Shown here: piece after piece, positions 38,261 through 46,697 of the stretch
Layout of the letters: the number at the start of each line of letters is the position of its first letter
Numbering within the stretch: position 1 is the first letter of the stretch
NCBI GenBank assembly: GCA_026419405.1
Contig: JANZZL010000053.1
Span: 1-56,117, forward strand
DNA length: 56,117 nucleotides
Reading direction: 5' to 3'
Origin: Paracoccaceae bacterium
Lineage (GTDB): Bacteria > Pseudomonadota > Alphaproteobacteria > Rhodobacterales > Rhodobacteraceae
Position numbers and translations under genes: made by a program
Notes under the pieces: generated by a model
The model's input: the letters and a program-made list of their open reading frames with translations, nothing else
What the model was told of the DNA's origin: nothing
Database searches by the model: none

Positions 38261-39499
38261 TCAGCGCAGTTCCCGGCGCGCGTTCCAGACGTTCCACACC
38301 AGGATCGGCGTCACCAGCAGCATGATCACCATGGCGGCCGCCGAGCCGATGCCCCAGTCGTTGGCGCGGAAGAGCTTGTCGTACATGTAGTTGGCCAGCA
38401 CCTGCGTCTCCCACTGGCCGTTGGTCATGGCGAAGACGATGTCGAAGACCTTGAGCACCACGATGGTGATCGTGGTCCAGACGACGACGATCGTCGGCAT
38501 GATCTGCGGCACCTTGATCCTGAAGAAGATCTGGAAGGGGTTCGCGCCGTCGACGATGGCGGCCTCGACCGTGTCCTCCGGCACGCCGCGCAGCGCGGCC
38601 GAGAGGATCACCATGGCGAAGCCGGTCTGGATCCAGATCAGCACCACCATCAGGAAGAAGTTGTTCCAGAACGGGATGGTGAGCCAGGTCTGCGGCTGGC
38701 CGTAGGGCAGCTCGGCGCCGAAGATGTTCACGATCGAGCGCAGCGAGAGGAAGATCAGGTAGATCGCCGCCCCGGCGACGAAGAGCCTCAGCGGCACGGT
38801 CCAGAAGCCCGTGGGCTCGCCGGTCTTGAACATCGGGCGCACGAAGATCCAGGCGACCCAGGCGACGATCGCGGCGAAGGCCAGCAGGATCAGCGCGGGC
38901 ACGATCTTGAGGAAGACGAGCGACCAGAACCCGCCCTCGAACTGGAGCCAGAGGGCATTCAGGACGCCGATCTGGGGCTGGTCGGCGGCGCGGGTGTCGT
39001 AGATCAGCTTGAAGATCACCGAGGCGCCGACGAACGAGATCGCCATCGGCATGAAGATGAGCGACTTGGCGATGTTGCCCCAGCGGATCCGGTCGGTGAG
39101 CTGCGCGGCGAGCAGCCCGAAGGCGGTGGAGGCCGCGGGCACGACGATCAGCCAGAGCATGTTGTTCCTGAGCGCCTCCCAGAACTTGGGTTCGCCCAGC
39201 ATGTTGCGGTAGTTCTGCAGGCCGACCCATTCCGAGCCGCCGCCCGGCAGGCGCTGGGTCAGCGAGAGGCGCAGCGTCTCGAACACCGGGTAGGCCAGAT
39301 AGAGGCCGAGCGCGAACAGCGCCGGGAACAGGAACAGCCAGGGCCGGATCATGTTGGCGCGGTTGATGTTGCGCCCGGCCTCGGGACCCCTGGCGGGGAA
39401 CAGGACCTTGTCGAGCAGCTGGTTGGAGAAGTAGTAGTAGGCGACGCAGCCCCCCACCCCGACGACGATCGTGATCAAACCCTGAAGCGCCGGGTTCAT
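38261..39499 (-). CDS. aglF: Alpha-glucoside ABC transporter permease AglF
   Basis: A 412-residue permease of the MalF class with about eight helices. One lies at the N-terminus (about 5-25), then one at 51-70. The EAA loop (TVEAAIVDGANPFQIFFRIKVPQIMP) is in the C-terminal third. A GGGAGGAG Shine-Dalgarno precedes ATG 39499. It is separated from aglE by 113 nt that contain a stable hairpin. Confidence 0.94.
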   Translation of the reverse strand: MNPALQGLITIVVGVGGCVAYYYFSNQLLDKVLFPARGPEAGRNINRANMIRPWLFLFPALFALGLYLAYPVFETLRLSLTQRLPGGGSEWVGLQNYRNMLGEPKFWEALRNNMLWLIVVPAASTAFGLLAAQLTDRIRWGNIAKSLIFMPMAISFVGASVIFKLIYDTRAADQPQIGVLNALWLQFEGGFWSLVFLKIVPALILLAFAAIVAWVAWIFVRPMFKTGEPTGFWTVPLRLFVAGAAIYLIFLSLRSIVNIFGAELPYGQPQTWLTIPFWNNFFLMVVLIWIQTGFAMVILSAALRGVPEDTVEAAIVDGANPFQIFFRIKVPQIMPTIVVVWTTITIVVLKVFDIVFAMTNGQWETQVLANYMYDKLFRANDWGIGSAAAMVIMLLVTPILVWNVWNARRELR

Positions 39500-39553
39500 C
39501 TGCGCACTCCTCCCGGATGCCGGGCCTTGCGGTGCCCGGTCGTTCTCACTTGC

Positions 39554-39574
39554 GGGGGCCGGCAGGCGGCCCCC
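39554..39574 (-). other. Intercistronic hairpin between aglE and aglF
   Basis: GGGGGCCG-loop of 5-CGGCCCCC is an 8-bp perfect stem about 40 nt after the aglE stop and 55 nt before the aglF start, without a U-tract. It mirrors the hairpin after the binding-protein gene of the other importer operon (29146-29168). It probably favours high aglE mRNA over the permease message. Confidence 0.6.
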
Positions 39575-39612
39575 GGTGGACTCAGCTTAGCGTCATATCG
39601 CCGCCGGATGCA

Positions 39613-40962
39613 CTACTTGAGTGCGTCCCACGAGGCCTGGATCTCCTGGGCCACCTGCGCGGCGGGCTTGCCGCCGGCATAGTCGACCATTCCGGTCCAG
39701 AAGGTGCCGGCGCCCACGCCGCCCGGCATCAGGTCGGACCCGTCGAAGCGGAAGGTGTCGGCGCCGAGCAGGATCTCGCCCATCTTCTTCAGCGTCGGGT
39801 CGCCGTAGAGCTCGACATTGACGCCCTTGTGCGGGGTCAGGAAGCCCGACTGCGCCATCCAGACCTCGTGCGCGATGGGCGTCTTCAGCCACTCGATGAA
39901 GGCCCGCGCGGCGGGGCTGTCCTTGGTGATGCCGAAGACGGTGCCGGCGCCGAGGACGGGCTTGCCGAGGTTCTTGTCGGCATAGGCCGGGAAGTAGAAG
40001 AAGTCGGCGTCAACACCCACCTCGGTCCCCTCGGGGAAGAACGAGGGGATGAACGAGGCCTGGCGGTGCATGTAGCACTGCGGCGGCGAGGTGAAGAGGC
40101 CCTTCGGGCTGTCGCGGAAGTCGGTCGTGGCCACCGCGCCGCGGCCGCCGGCCACCCGGCCCTCCTCGATGAACCAGCCGAACTCCTCGATCGCGGCGAT
40201 CACCTTCGGGTCGGTGAAGGGCAGCGTGTTCGCCACCCAGGCATCGTAGTCCTCGGGCGAGTTGAGCCGCAGCATCAGGTCCTCGACCCAGTCGGTCGCC
40301 GGCCAGCCGGTCGCCGCGCCCGAGCCCAGGCCGATGCACCAGGGCGTGCCGCCGTCGGCCACGATCTGGTCGGTCAGGGCCTTGAGCTCCTCCATGGTCT
40401 GCGGGATCTCGTAGCCCGCATCCTCGAAGTTCTCCGGCACGTACCAGACCAGCGACTTGACGTCGATCTTGTAGAAGAAGCCGTAGAGGTTCTCGTTTCC
40501 GTCCGGGCCCTCGAAGGTGGCGAGCGACACCCAGCTGTCGCCGGCGGCGTAGTTGTCGCGGAACCAGGCGGCATCCTCGGCGGTGAGCGGCGCGACGAAG
40601 CCGAGCTTGGCGAGGTCCCCCAGGAGCCCAGGCTGCGGGAAGACCGAGATGTTGGCGGCCGAGCCGGCCTCGGTGTCGATCCTGACCTGCGTCTCGAAGC
40701 TGTCGGAGCCCACGTATTTCACGGTCGCGCCGGTCGCCGCCGCGAAGTAGGCCAGCATCGACTCGACGAGCTCCTGGTCGGGGCCGAGCCAGGGCCCCGA
40801 GATGGTCAGCTCCTGCCCCGTCAGGTCGTAGGCGGCGTCGAACTCCTGGTAGCTCGCCCAGTTGAAGTCGCCCTCGCCGACGGGAAACTTCAGGTCCTGC
40901 GCCAGGGCGGCGCCGGCGACGAGGGCGAACACGGACGCGCCCGCGAGAGAGCGGCGGATCAT
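39613..40962 (-). CDS. aglE: Alpha-glucoside ABC transporter substrate-binding protein
   Basis: A 449-residue periplasmic solute-binding protein of the family 1 type. The signal peptide spans 1-21 (ending AGAALAQ). The mature chain starts DLKFPVGEGDFNW. It contains TISGPWLGPDQELVESML, and GSGAATGWPATDWVEDLML in the middle, as in AglE proteins. The ATG at 40962 follows GGGAGGAAAG. It is the first gene of aglEFGAK, read away from the LacI-type regulator. Confidence 0.94.
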   Translation of the reverse strand: MIRRSLAGASVFALVAGAALAQDLKFPVGEGDFNWASYQEFDAAYDLTGQELTISGPWLGPDQELVESMLAYFAAATGATVKYVGSDSFETQVRIDTEAGSAANISVFPQPGLLGDLAKLGFVAPLTAEDAAWFRDNYAAGDSWVSLATFEGPDGNENLYGFFYKIDVKSLVWYVPENFEDAGYEIPQTMEELKALTDQIVADGGTPWCIGLGSGAATGWPATDWVEDLMLRLNSPEDYDAWVANTLPFTDPKVIAAIEEFGWFIEEGRVAGGRGAVATTDFRDSPKGLFTSPPQCYMHRQASFIPSFFPEGTEVGVDADFFYFPAYADKNLGKPVLGAGTVFGITKDSPAARAFIEWLKTPIAHEVWMAQSGFLTPHKGVNVELYGDPTLKKMGEILLGADTFRFDGSDLMPGGVGAGTFWTGMVDYAGGKPAAQVAQEIQASWDALK

Positions 40963-41026
40963 GACTTTCCTCCCATATGGGCGCGGCACGATCCCGCGCC
41001 TTCCATCTCTGCCCTCGGCGCCACTT

Positions 41027-41042
41027 TCCAAAGCGCTTTGGA
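41027..41042. promoter_or_regulatory. LacI-family operator upstream of aglE
   Basis: TCCAAAGCGCTTTGGA is a perfect 16-bp palindrome with the central CG step typical of LacI/GalR sites. It lies 65 nt upstream of the aglE start. A TTGACG at 41079-41074 (minus strand) could be the -35 of the aglE promoter, which would place this operator just after the transcription start. Confidence 0.85.
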
Positions 41043-41149
41043 CCTGCTCAACACTCGCTTAACGCGACTGTTCCGTCAAGCGGCGATTTTTGCTGCGCGT
41101 AAACTTGTGATTCTTCTCGCGATCGCAGCATGGCCCCCAACTGAAAATT

Positions 41150-41178
41150 TTGACGCGGCGCCGCCGGCTGGCTACAGT
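41150..41178 (+). promoter_or_regulatory. Putative sigma-70 promoter of the LacI-type regulator gene
   Basis: TTGACG (41150-41155), a 17-nt spacer, and TACAGT (41173-41178) match five and four of six consensus positions. Transcription would start near 41185, so the operator at 41191-41202 would lie just downstream and block it. This indicates autorepression. Confidence 0.65.
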
Positions 41179-41190
41179 CAGCGCCGAACT

Positions 41191-41202
41191 CAAAGCGCTT
41201 TG
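41191..41202. promoter_or_regulatory. LacI-family operator upstream of the regulator gene
   Basis: CAAAGCGCTTTG is a perfect 12-bp palindrome. It shares CAAAGCGCTTTGGA with the aglE-side operator and lies 15 nt before the regulator's ATG. The two sites are 164 bp apart (about 15-16 helical turns), which would allow looping by a tetrameric regulator. Confidence 0.8.
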
Positions 41203-41216
41203 GAGCCGCGATCGCC

Positions 41217-42248
41217 ATGCGACTCAAGGACTTGTCGGCAGAACTCGGGCTCTCGCCCACGACGGTCAGCCGGGCGCTGAACGGCTACCCCGACGTCAAT
41301 GAGGAGACGCGGCAGCGCGTGCTCGAGGCGGCGCGGCGTCACAACTACCGTCCCGATGCCCGCGCCCGCAGCCTCGCGCTCGGCCGGGCGCGGGCGATCG
41401 GCCACGTGATTCCGACCTCGACCAAGCACGAGATGGTCAACCCCGTCTTCGCCGACTTCATCGCCGGCGCCGGCGAGACCTATGCCCGGGCCGGCTACGA
41501 CATGGTGCTGACGGTCGTCACCGACGACGCCGAGGAGCGCCACTACCGCGACCTCGCCGCGACGCGCCGGGTGGACGGGATCATCGTGCACGGCCCGCGC
41601 ATCTCCGACCCCAGGATCCGGCTGCTGCGCGAGCTCGGCCTGCCCTTCGTGGTCCACGGCCGCGTCTCGGAGGAGACCGGGCCCTACTCCTGGCTCGACG
41701 TGAACAACCGCCGCGCCTTCTACCGCGCGACCGAGTTCCTGCTCGATCTCGGGCACCGCCGCATCGCGCTGGTCAACGGGCTGGAGTACATGGATTTCGC
41801 GCTGCGCCGCCGGCAGGGCTACCTGGCCGCGCTCGCTGACCGGCAGATCGAGCCCGATCCCGACCTGATGTCGTCGGAGGAGATGACCGAACCCTACGGC
41901 TACCGCGCCGCGCAGCGGATGCTGGCGCTCGATCGTCCGCCGACCGCCTTCCTCGCCTCCTCGCTCATCTCGGCGCTCGGCGTCCGCCGCGCGGTGGAGG
42001 AGCGCGGCCTCGTCCTGGGGCGCGACGTGTCGATCGTCACCCATGACGACGAGCTCTCCTACTTCTCCGACCCCGACGCGGTGCCGGTCTTCACCGCCAC
42101 GCGCTCCTCGGTGCGCGAGGCCGGGCGGCTCGCGGCGGAGATGCTGCTCGGCCTTGTCGAGGATCCCCGCTCGGGCCCGCGCGAACGCCTGCTCGAGGCC
42201 ATTCTCACCGTGGGGCGCTCGACGGGCCCCGCCCCTGCCAGGACCTGA
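41217..42248 (+). CDS. aglR: LacI family transcriptional regulator of the agl region
   Basis: A 343-residue repressor. The N-terminal helix-turn-helix (about 2-25, LKDLSAELGLSPTTVSRALNGY) and hinge helix (ARSLALGRA) are followed by a periplasmic-binding-protein-like sugar domain ending in the PVFTATRSS/EAGRLAAEML segment. It diverges from aglE, and both promoters carry its likely operator. By analogy with AglR of Sinorhizobium it should repress aglEFGAK until an alpha-glucoside or its product binds. Confidence 0.93.
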   Translation: MRLKDLSAELGLSPTTVSRALNGYPDVNEETRQRVLEAARRHNYRPDARARSLALGRARAIGHVIPTSTKHEMVNPVFADFIAGAGETYARAGYDMVLTVVTDDAEERHYRDLAATRRVDGIIVHGPRISDPRIRLLRELGLPFVVHGRVSEETGPYSWLDVNNRRAFYRATEFLLDLGHRRIALVNGLEYMDFALRRRQGYLAALADRQIEPDPDLMSSEEMTEPYGYRAAQRMLALDRPPTAFLASSLISALGVRRAVEERGLVLGRDVSIVTHDDELSYFSDPDAVPVFTATRSSVREAGRLAAEMLLGLVEDPRSGPRERLLEAILTVGRSTGPAPART

Positions 42249-42251
42249 ACC

Positions 42252-43574
42252 ATGCTGCCCACCCGCGCCGACTTCCCCGAAGGCTTCCTCTTCGGGGCCG
42301 CGACCTCCGCCTACCAGATCGAGGGCCACGCGCAGGGCGGCGCGGGGCGCACGCACTGGGACGACTTCGCCGCCACCCCCGGCAACGTGGCCAACGCCGA
42401 GAACGGCGATCTGGCCTGCGACCACCTGCACCGCTGGCAGGAGGACCTTGACCTGCTGGCCGGGGCCAACCTCGACGTCTACCGCTTCTCGACCTCCTGG
42501 GCGCGGGTCATGCCCGAGGGGCGCGGCCCGGTGAACGCCGCGGGCCTCGACTTCTACGACCGGCTGGTGGACGGGCTGCTGGCCCGCGGCATCCGGCCCG
42601 CGCTTACCCTGTATCACTGGGAACTGCCCTCGGCGCTTGCCGATCTGGGCGGCTGGCGCAACCGCGACATCGCCGGCTGGTTCGCCGACTTCGCCGAGGT
42701 GGTCGCCCGCCGGCTGGGCGACCGGCTGTGGTCGGCGGCGCCGATCAACGAGCCCTGGTGCGTGGCCTGGCTTTCCCACTTCCTCGGCCACCATGCGCCG
42801 GGCCTGCGCGACATCCGCGCCACCGCGCGCGCCATGCACCACGTGCTTCTGGCGCATGGCCGGGCGATCCAGGCGCTGCGCGCGGCCGGGGTCGGCAACC
42901 TCGGCGCGGTGTTCAACTTCGAGCGGGCCTTTCCGGCGGACGACAGCCCCGAGGCCGCCCGCGCCGCCGCGACCTTCGATGCCTTCTACAACCGCTGGTT
43001 CATCTCGGGCATCTTCCGGCGGGAATATCCGGCCGAGGCGCTCGCCGGCCTCGGCCCGCACATGCCCCCGGGCTGGGAGGACGACTTCGACACCATCGCC
43101 CAGCCGCTCGACTGGTGCGGGGCGAACTACTACACCTGCAAGCGCATCGCCCCGGCGCCCGGCCCCTGGCCCGCGCTGGCCGAGGTGGCGGGGCCCCTGC
43201 CCCGCACCGACATGGGCTGGGAGATCCACCCCGAGGGTCTCGGCTTCTTCCTGCGCCGGATGCACCGGGACTACACCGGTGACCTGCCGCTCTACGTGAC
43301 CGAGAACGGCATGGCCGCGCCGGACCGCATCGCCGCGGGCGGCATCCGGGACGAAGACCGCATCGCCTATCTCGCCGCGCATCTCGGCGAGGTCGCCAAG
43401 GCGGCGGCCGAGGGCGTTCCGGTGCGCGGCTACTTCTGCTGGTCGCTGCTCGACAACTTCGAATGGGCCTTCGGCTACGGCAAGCGCTTCGGGCTCGTCC
43501 ATGTCGACTTCGCAACCTTGAAGCGGACCCCGAAAGCATCCTATCACGCCCTTGCCCGGGCGCTCGCCCGCTGA
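42252..43574 (+). CDS. Beta-glucosidase (GH1)
   Basis: A 440-residue GH1 enzyme. Glu167 in INEPWC is the acid/base and Glu351 in VTENGM is the nucleophile. The N-terminal FLFGAATSAYQIEG and C-terminal GYFCWSLLDNFEWAFGYGKRFGL are signatures. There is no signal peptide, so it acts on imported disaccharides such as cellobiose or gentiobiose. It lies 3 nt after the regulator gene and 28 nt before glucokinase, so beta-glucosides may enter through the same importer or another one. Confidence 0.95.
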   Translation: MLPTRADFPEGFLFGAATSAYQIEGHAQGGAGRTHWDDFAATPGNVANAENGDLACDHLHRWQEDLDLLAGANLDVYRFSTSWARVMPEGRGPVNAAGLDFYDRLVDGLLARGIRPALTLYHWELPSALADLGGWRNRDIAGWFADFAEVVARRLGDRLWSAAPINEPWCVAWLSHFLGHHAPGLRDIRATARAMHHVLLAHGRAIQALRAAGVGNLGAVFNFERAFPADDSPEAARAAATFDAFYNRWFISGIFRREYPAEALAGLGPHMPPGWEDDFDTIAQPLDWCGANYYTCKRIAPAPGPWPALAEVAGPLPRTDMGWEIHPEGLGFFLRRMHRDYTGDLPLYVTENGMAAPDRIAAGGIRDEDRIAYLAAHLGEVAKAAAEGVPVRGYFCWSLLDNFEWAFGYGKRFGLVHVDFATLKRTPKASYHALARALAR

Positions 43575-43602
43575 GCCGCCCGCGCACCCGGAGGAACCGG
43601 CG

Positions 43603-44574
43603 ATGGCCCTCGATCCCGACCGCTATGCCCTGGTCGCCGACACCGGCGGCACCAACACGCGGGTCGCGCTGGCGGAGGGAAGCCGGCTCCTGCCGCAGAC
43701 CGTGCGCCGCTATGCCAATGCCGCGCACGGCAGCCTTGCCGAGGTGCTCGAGACCTTCCTTGCCGACCAGGGCGGGGTGGACTGCGCCGCCGCGGCCGTC
43801 GCCGTGGCCGGCCCCGTGCGCGACGGGCGCGGCACGCTCACGAACCTCGACTGGGCGATCGACGAGGCCACCGTGGCGCGCGCCGCGAAGGCCGAGCGGG
43901 TGGCGGTGCTCAACGACCTCCAGGCCCAGGGTCACGCGCTCGGCCACCTCGGCGCGGGCGCGCTGGCGCAGATCGTGCCCGGCGCCGGCACGGCCCCGGG
44001 GCAGACCCGGCTGGTGATCGGGATCGGCACGGGGTTCAACGTCGCGCCGGTGCACGAGGGCGCCTTCGGCCGTCTCGTCGCCCCGGCCGAGGCGGGCCAC
44101 GTGACGCTTCCGGTCCGCGACGAGGCGGGGCTGAGCCTCGCGCGCTTCCTTGCCCGCGAACACGGCTTCGCCTCGGTCGAGGACGCGCTTTCGGGCCGGG
44201 GCCTGGCCCATCTCTACGCCTGGCTCGGCGCCGAGGCGGGCGATCCGCGCGAGGCGGATTCGGGGGCGATCCTCGCGGCCCTCGGCACGGGGTCCGATCC
44301 CAGGGCCGAACAGGCCGTGCGGCTCTTCGTGCAGCTCCTGGGAGCGGTCGCGGGCGACCTCGCGCTGACCATGCTGCCCTTCGGCGGCATCTTTCTCGCC
44401 GGCGGCATGGCGCGGGCCATGGCGCCCCACCTCGCCCGCTTCGGCTTCGCCGCCGCCTTCCGCGACAAGGGGCGCTTCTCGCGCTTCATGGAGGACTTCG
44501 GCGTCTGGGTGATCGAGGACGACTTCGCCGCGCTCCACGGCCTGGCCCACCACCTGGCCCGCCTTCCGGCCTGA
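43603..44574 (+). CDS. glk: Glucokinase
   Basis: A 323-residue hexokinase-fold kinase of the bacterial Glk (non-ROK) family. The phosphate-1 loop is LVADTGGTNTRVAL (about 10-23). AVAGPV, LNDLQAQGHAL and GIGTGFNVAPV (glucose and ATP site) follow. The ATG at 43603 follows GGAGGAACC. It phosphorylates glucose freed by the alpha- and beta-glucosidases encoded alongside. Confidence 0.93.
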   Translation: MALDPDRYALVADTGGTNTRVALAEGSRLLPQTVRRYANAAHGSLAEVLETFLADQGGVDCAAAAVAVAGPVRDGRGTLTNLDWAIDEATVARAAKAERVAVLNDLQAQGHALGHLGAGALAQIVPGAGTAPGQTRLVIGIGTGFNVAPVHEGAFGRLVAPAEAGHVTLPVRDEAGLSLARFLAREHGFASVEDALSGRGLAHLYAWLGAEAGDPREADSGAILAALGTGSDPRAEQAVRLFVQLLGAVAGDLALTMLPFGGIFLAGGMARAMAPHLARFGFAAAFRDKGRFSRFMEDFGVWVIEDDFAALHGLAHHLARLPA

Positions 44575-44630
44575 CGGAGGCCCCGAACCCGCTTGCGCAG
44601 CCAGCCCGAGCCCCGCCGACAGGTTCCCCC

Positions 44631-45554
44631 ATGCAGCTCAGCGAAACCGCCGCCGGAGTCTTCACCATTGCGGCGACACCCTTCCTGCCGGACGGCACGC
44701 TCGACCTCGAGAGCGCCGACCGCCTGACCGACTTCTATGCGGAGCGGGGGGCCACCGGCCTCACGCTGCTCGGGGTCATGGGTGAGGCCGGCAAGCTTTC
44801 CCATGCCGAAAGCGTCGCCCTCGTCCGCCGGGTCACGCGGCGCACCCGGCTGCCGGTCGTCGTCGGGGTCTCGGCGCCCGGCTTCGCGGCGATGCAGGCG
44901 CTTGCCGTCGAGGCGATGGAGGCGGGCGCGGCCGGGGTCCTGGTGGCGCCGGCCGCGGGGCTGAGATCCGACGACCAGATCCTCGCCCATTTCGAGGGCG
45001 TGGCCGAGACGCTGGGGCGGATCCCCTGGGCGCTGCAGGACTTCCCGCTCGTCACCGGCGTGACGATCCCCGCCAAGGTGCTGCTGCGGATCTTCGAGGC
45101 CTGCCCGACCTGCGTCATGCTCAAGCACGAGGACTGGCCGGGGCTCGAGAAGATCTCCGCCCTGCGGCGCGCCTCGGACGAGGGCGCGCGGCGCGTCTCC
45201 ATCCTCTGCGGCAACGGCGGCCAGTTCCTGCCCGAGGAGCTGGAGCGCGGCGCCGACGGCGCGATGACCGGCTTCGCCTTCCCCGAGATGATGGCCGAGG
45301 TCCTGCGGCTGTTCCGCGAGGGCGCGCGCGAGCGGATGCACGAGGTCTTCGCCGCCTACCTGCCGCTCGTGCGCTACGAGAGCCAGCCGGGCCTGGGCCT
45401 GGCGGTGCGCAAGCACATCCTGTGGTCGCGCGGCGCGATCGCCCACCCCACCCTGCGCAAGCCCGGCACGCCGCTTTCGGCAACCGCCGTGGCCGAGATC
45501 GAGGCGCTGGTCGCGCGCCAGTCGCGCCGGCTGGCCGAGCTCGGTCTTGCCTGA
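44631..45554 (+). CDS. DapA-superfamily lyase/dehydratase of unknown substrate
   Basis: A 307-residue TIM-barrel protein of the dihydrodipicolinate synthase/N-acetylneuraminate lyase superfamily. Lys165 (in VMLKHEDWPG) sits where the Schiff-base lysine is expected. The usual YNxPxxTG tyrosine motif is replaced by QDFP-LVTG (Gln136, Asp137), and the substrate-carboxylate TTGE motif is replaced by VMGEAG (about 49-54). It is therefore not a genuine DapA. It follows glk by 56 nt and may belong to sugar-acid metabolism. Confidence 0.85.
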   Translation: MQLSETAAGVFTIAATPFLPDGTLDLESADRLTDFYAERGATGLTLLGVMGEAGKLSHAESVALVRRVTRRTRLPVVVGVSAPGFAAMQALAVEAMEAGAAGVLVAPAAGLRSDDQILAHFEGVAETLGRIPWALQDFPLVTGVTIPAKVLLRIFEACPTCVMLKHEDWPGLEKISALRRASDEGARRVSILCGNGGQFLPEELERGADGAMTGFAFPEMMAEVLRLFREGARERMHEVFAAYLPLVRYESQPGLGLAVRKHILWSRGAIAHPTLRKPGTPLSATAVAEIEALVARQSRRLAELGLA

Positions 45555-45584
45555 ACGCCCGCGCCGGCGCGGCGCGCTACCGGC

Positions 45585-46697
45585 CTAGCGGCCCGCCAGC
45601 GCCTCGGCGAGCAGACGCTCGACCACGGCGGGGTCCACGTCCTCGGCGACGAAGGCCGCGCCGATGCCCCGGGCCAGCACGAAGCGGAGCCGGCCGTCCA
45701 CCACCTTCTTGTCCTGCGCCATCAGGCCGAGAAGCCCGCGCGCATCGGGCAGCTCGCCGGGGATGTCGGCAAGGTCGCGCTTCATGCCCATCGCCGCCAG
45801 ATGCGCCCGGACGCGGCCCGGCTCCTCCTGCGGGCAGAGCCCGAGCCGGGCGGAAAGCTCGAAGGCGAGCGCGCAGCCGATCGCCACGGCCTCGCCGTGC
45901 AGCAACCGGTCGGAATAGCCGGTCGCCGCCTCGAGCGCATGGGCGAAGGTGTGGCCGAGGTTCAGCAGCGCCCGCTCGCCCTCCTCGGTCTCGTCGCGCG
46001 CCACGATCGCCGCCTTCATGGCGACCGAGCGGCGCACCGCCTCCTGCCGGAGGCCGGTGTCGCCCGCGGCCAGGGCGGGGCCGTGGCGCTCCAGCCAGGC
46101 GAAGAACGCCGCATCGCCGAGCAGGCCGTATTTCACCACCTCACCGTAGCCGGCCAGGAAGTCGCGCGCGGGCAGCGTGGCCAGCAGGTCCACGTCCGCC
46201 AGCACGAGCGAGGGCTGGTGGAAGGCCCCGATCAGGTTCTTGCCGCGCGGGGAGTTGATGCCGGTCTTGCCGCCGACCGAACTGTCCACCTGGGCAAGCA
46301 GCGTCGTGGGCACCTGCACGAAGCGCACCCCGCGCCGCAGGATCGCCGCCGCGAAGCCCGCAAGGTCGCCGATCACCCCGCCGCCCAGCGCCACCACCAT
46401 GTCGCGGCGCTCCACCTTCTCGGCGATCAGCCATTCCACCGCCCGCTCGAGGCCCTCCCAGCCCTTGGTCGCCTCGCCCGGCGGCAACGCCAGCGCGGCC
46501 GACGCGATCCCGGCCTCGGCCAGCCCGGCCTCGAGCGCCGGCAGGTGCAGCCCGGCCACGCGCTCGTCGGTCAGGACGGCCACGCGCGGGCGCCGCAAGA
46601 GCGGCGCGACCTCGGCGCCGGCCCGCGCCATCAGGCCCGGCCCCACCCGCACCGCGTAGCTCCGCGCGCCGAGCGCCACCGCAACCGTGTCGATCAT
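45585..46697 (-). CDS. aroB: 3-dehydroquinate synthase
   Basis: A 370-residue NAD- and zinc-dependent enzyme of the shikimate pathway. GGGVIGDLAGFAAA is the NAD-binding loop. FVQVPTTLLAQVDSSVGGKTGIN and the zinc ligands in LLNLGHTFAHALE and LLHGEAVAIG are present. Its ATG overlaps the aroK stop as ATGA. It converges on the DapA-like gene. Confidence 0.97.
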   Translation of the reverse strand: MIDTVAVALGARSYAVRVGPGLMARAGAEVAPLLRRPRVAVLTDERVAGLHLPALEAGLAEAGIASAALALPPGEATKGWEGLERAVEWLIAEKVERRDMVVALGGGVIGDLAGFAAAILRRGVRFVQVPTTLLAQVDSSVGGKTGINSPRGKNLIGAFHQPSLVLADVDLLATLPARDFLAGYGEVVKYGLLGDAAFFAWLERHGPALAAGDTGLRQEAVRRSVAMKAAIVARDETEEGERALLNLGHTFAHALEAATGYSDRLLHGEAVAIGCALAFELSARLGLCPQEEPGRVRAHLAAMGMKRDLADIPGELPDARGLLGLMAQDKKVVDGRLRFVLARGIGAAFVAEDVDPAVVERLLAEALAGR

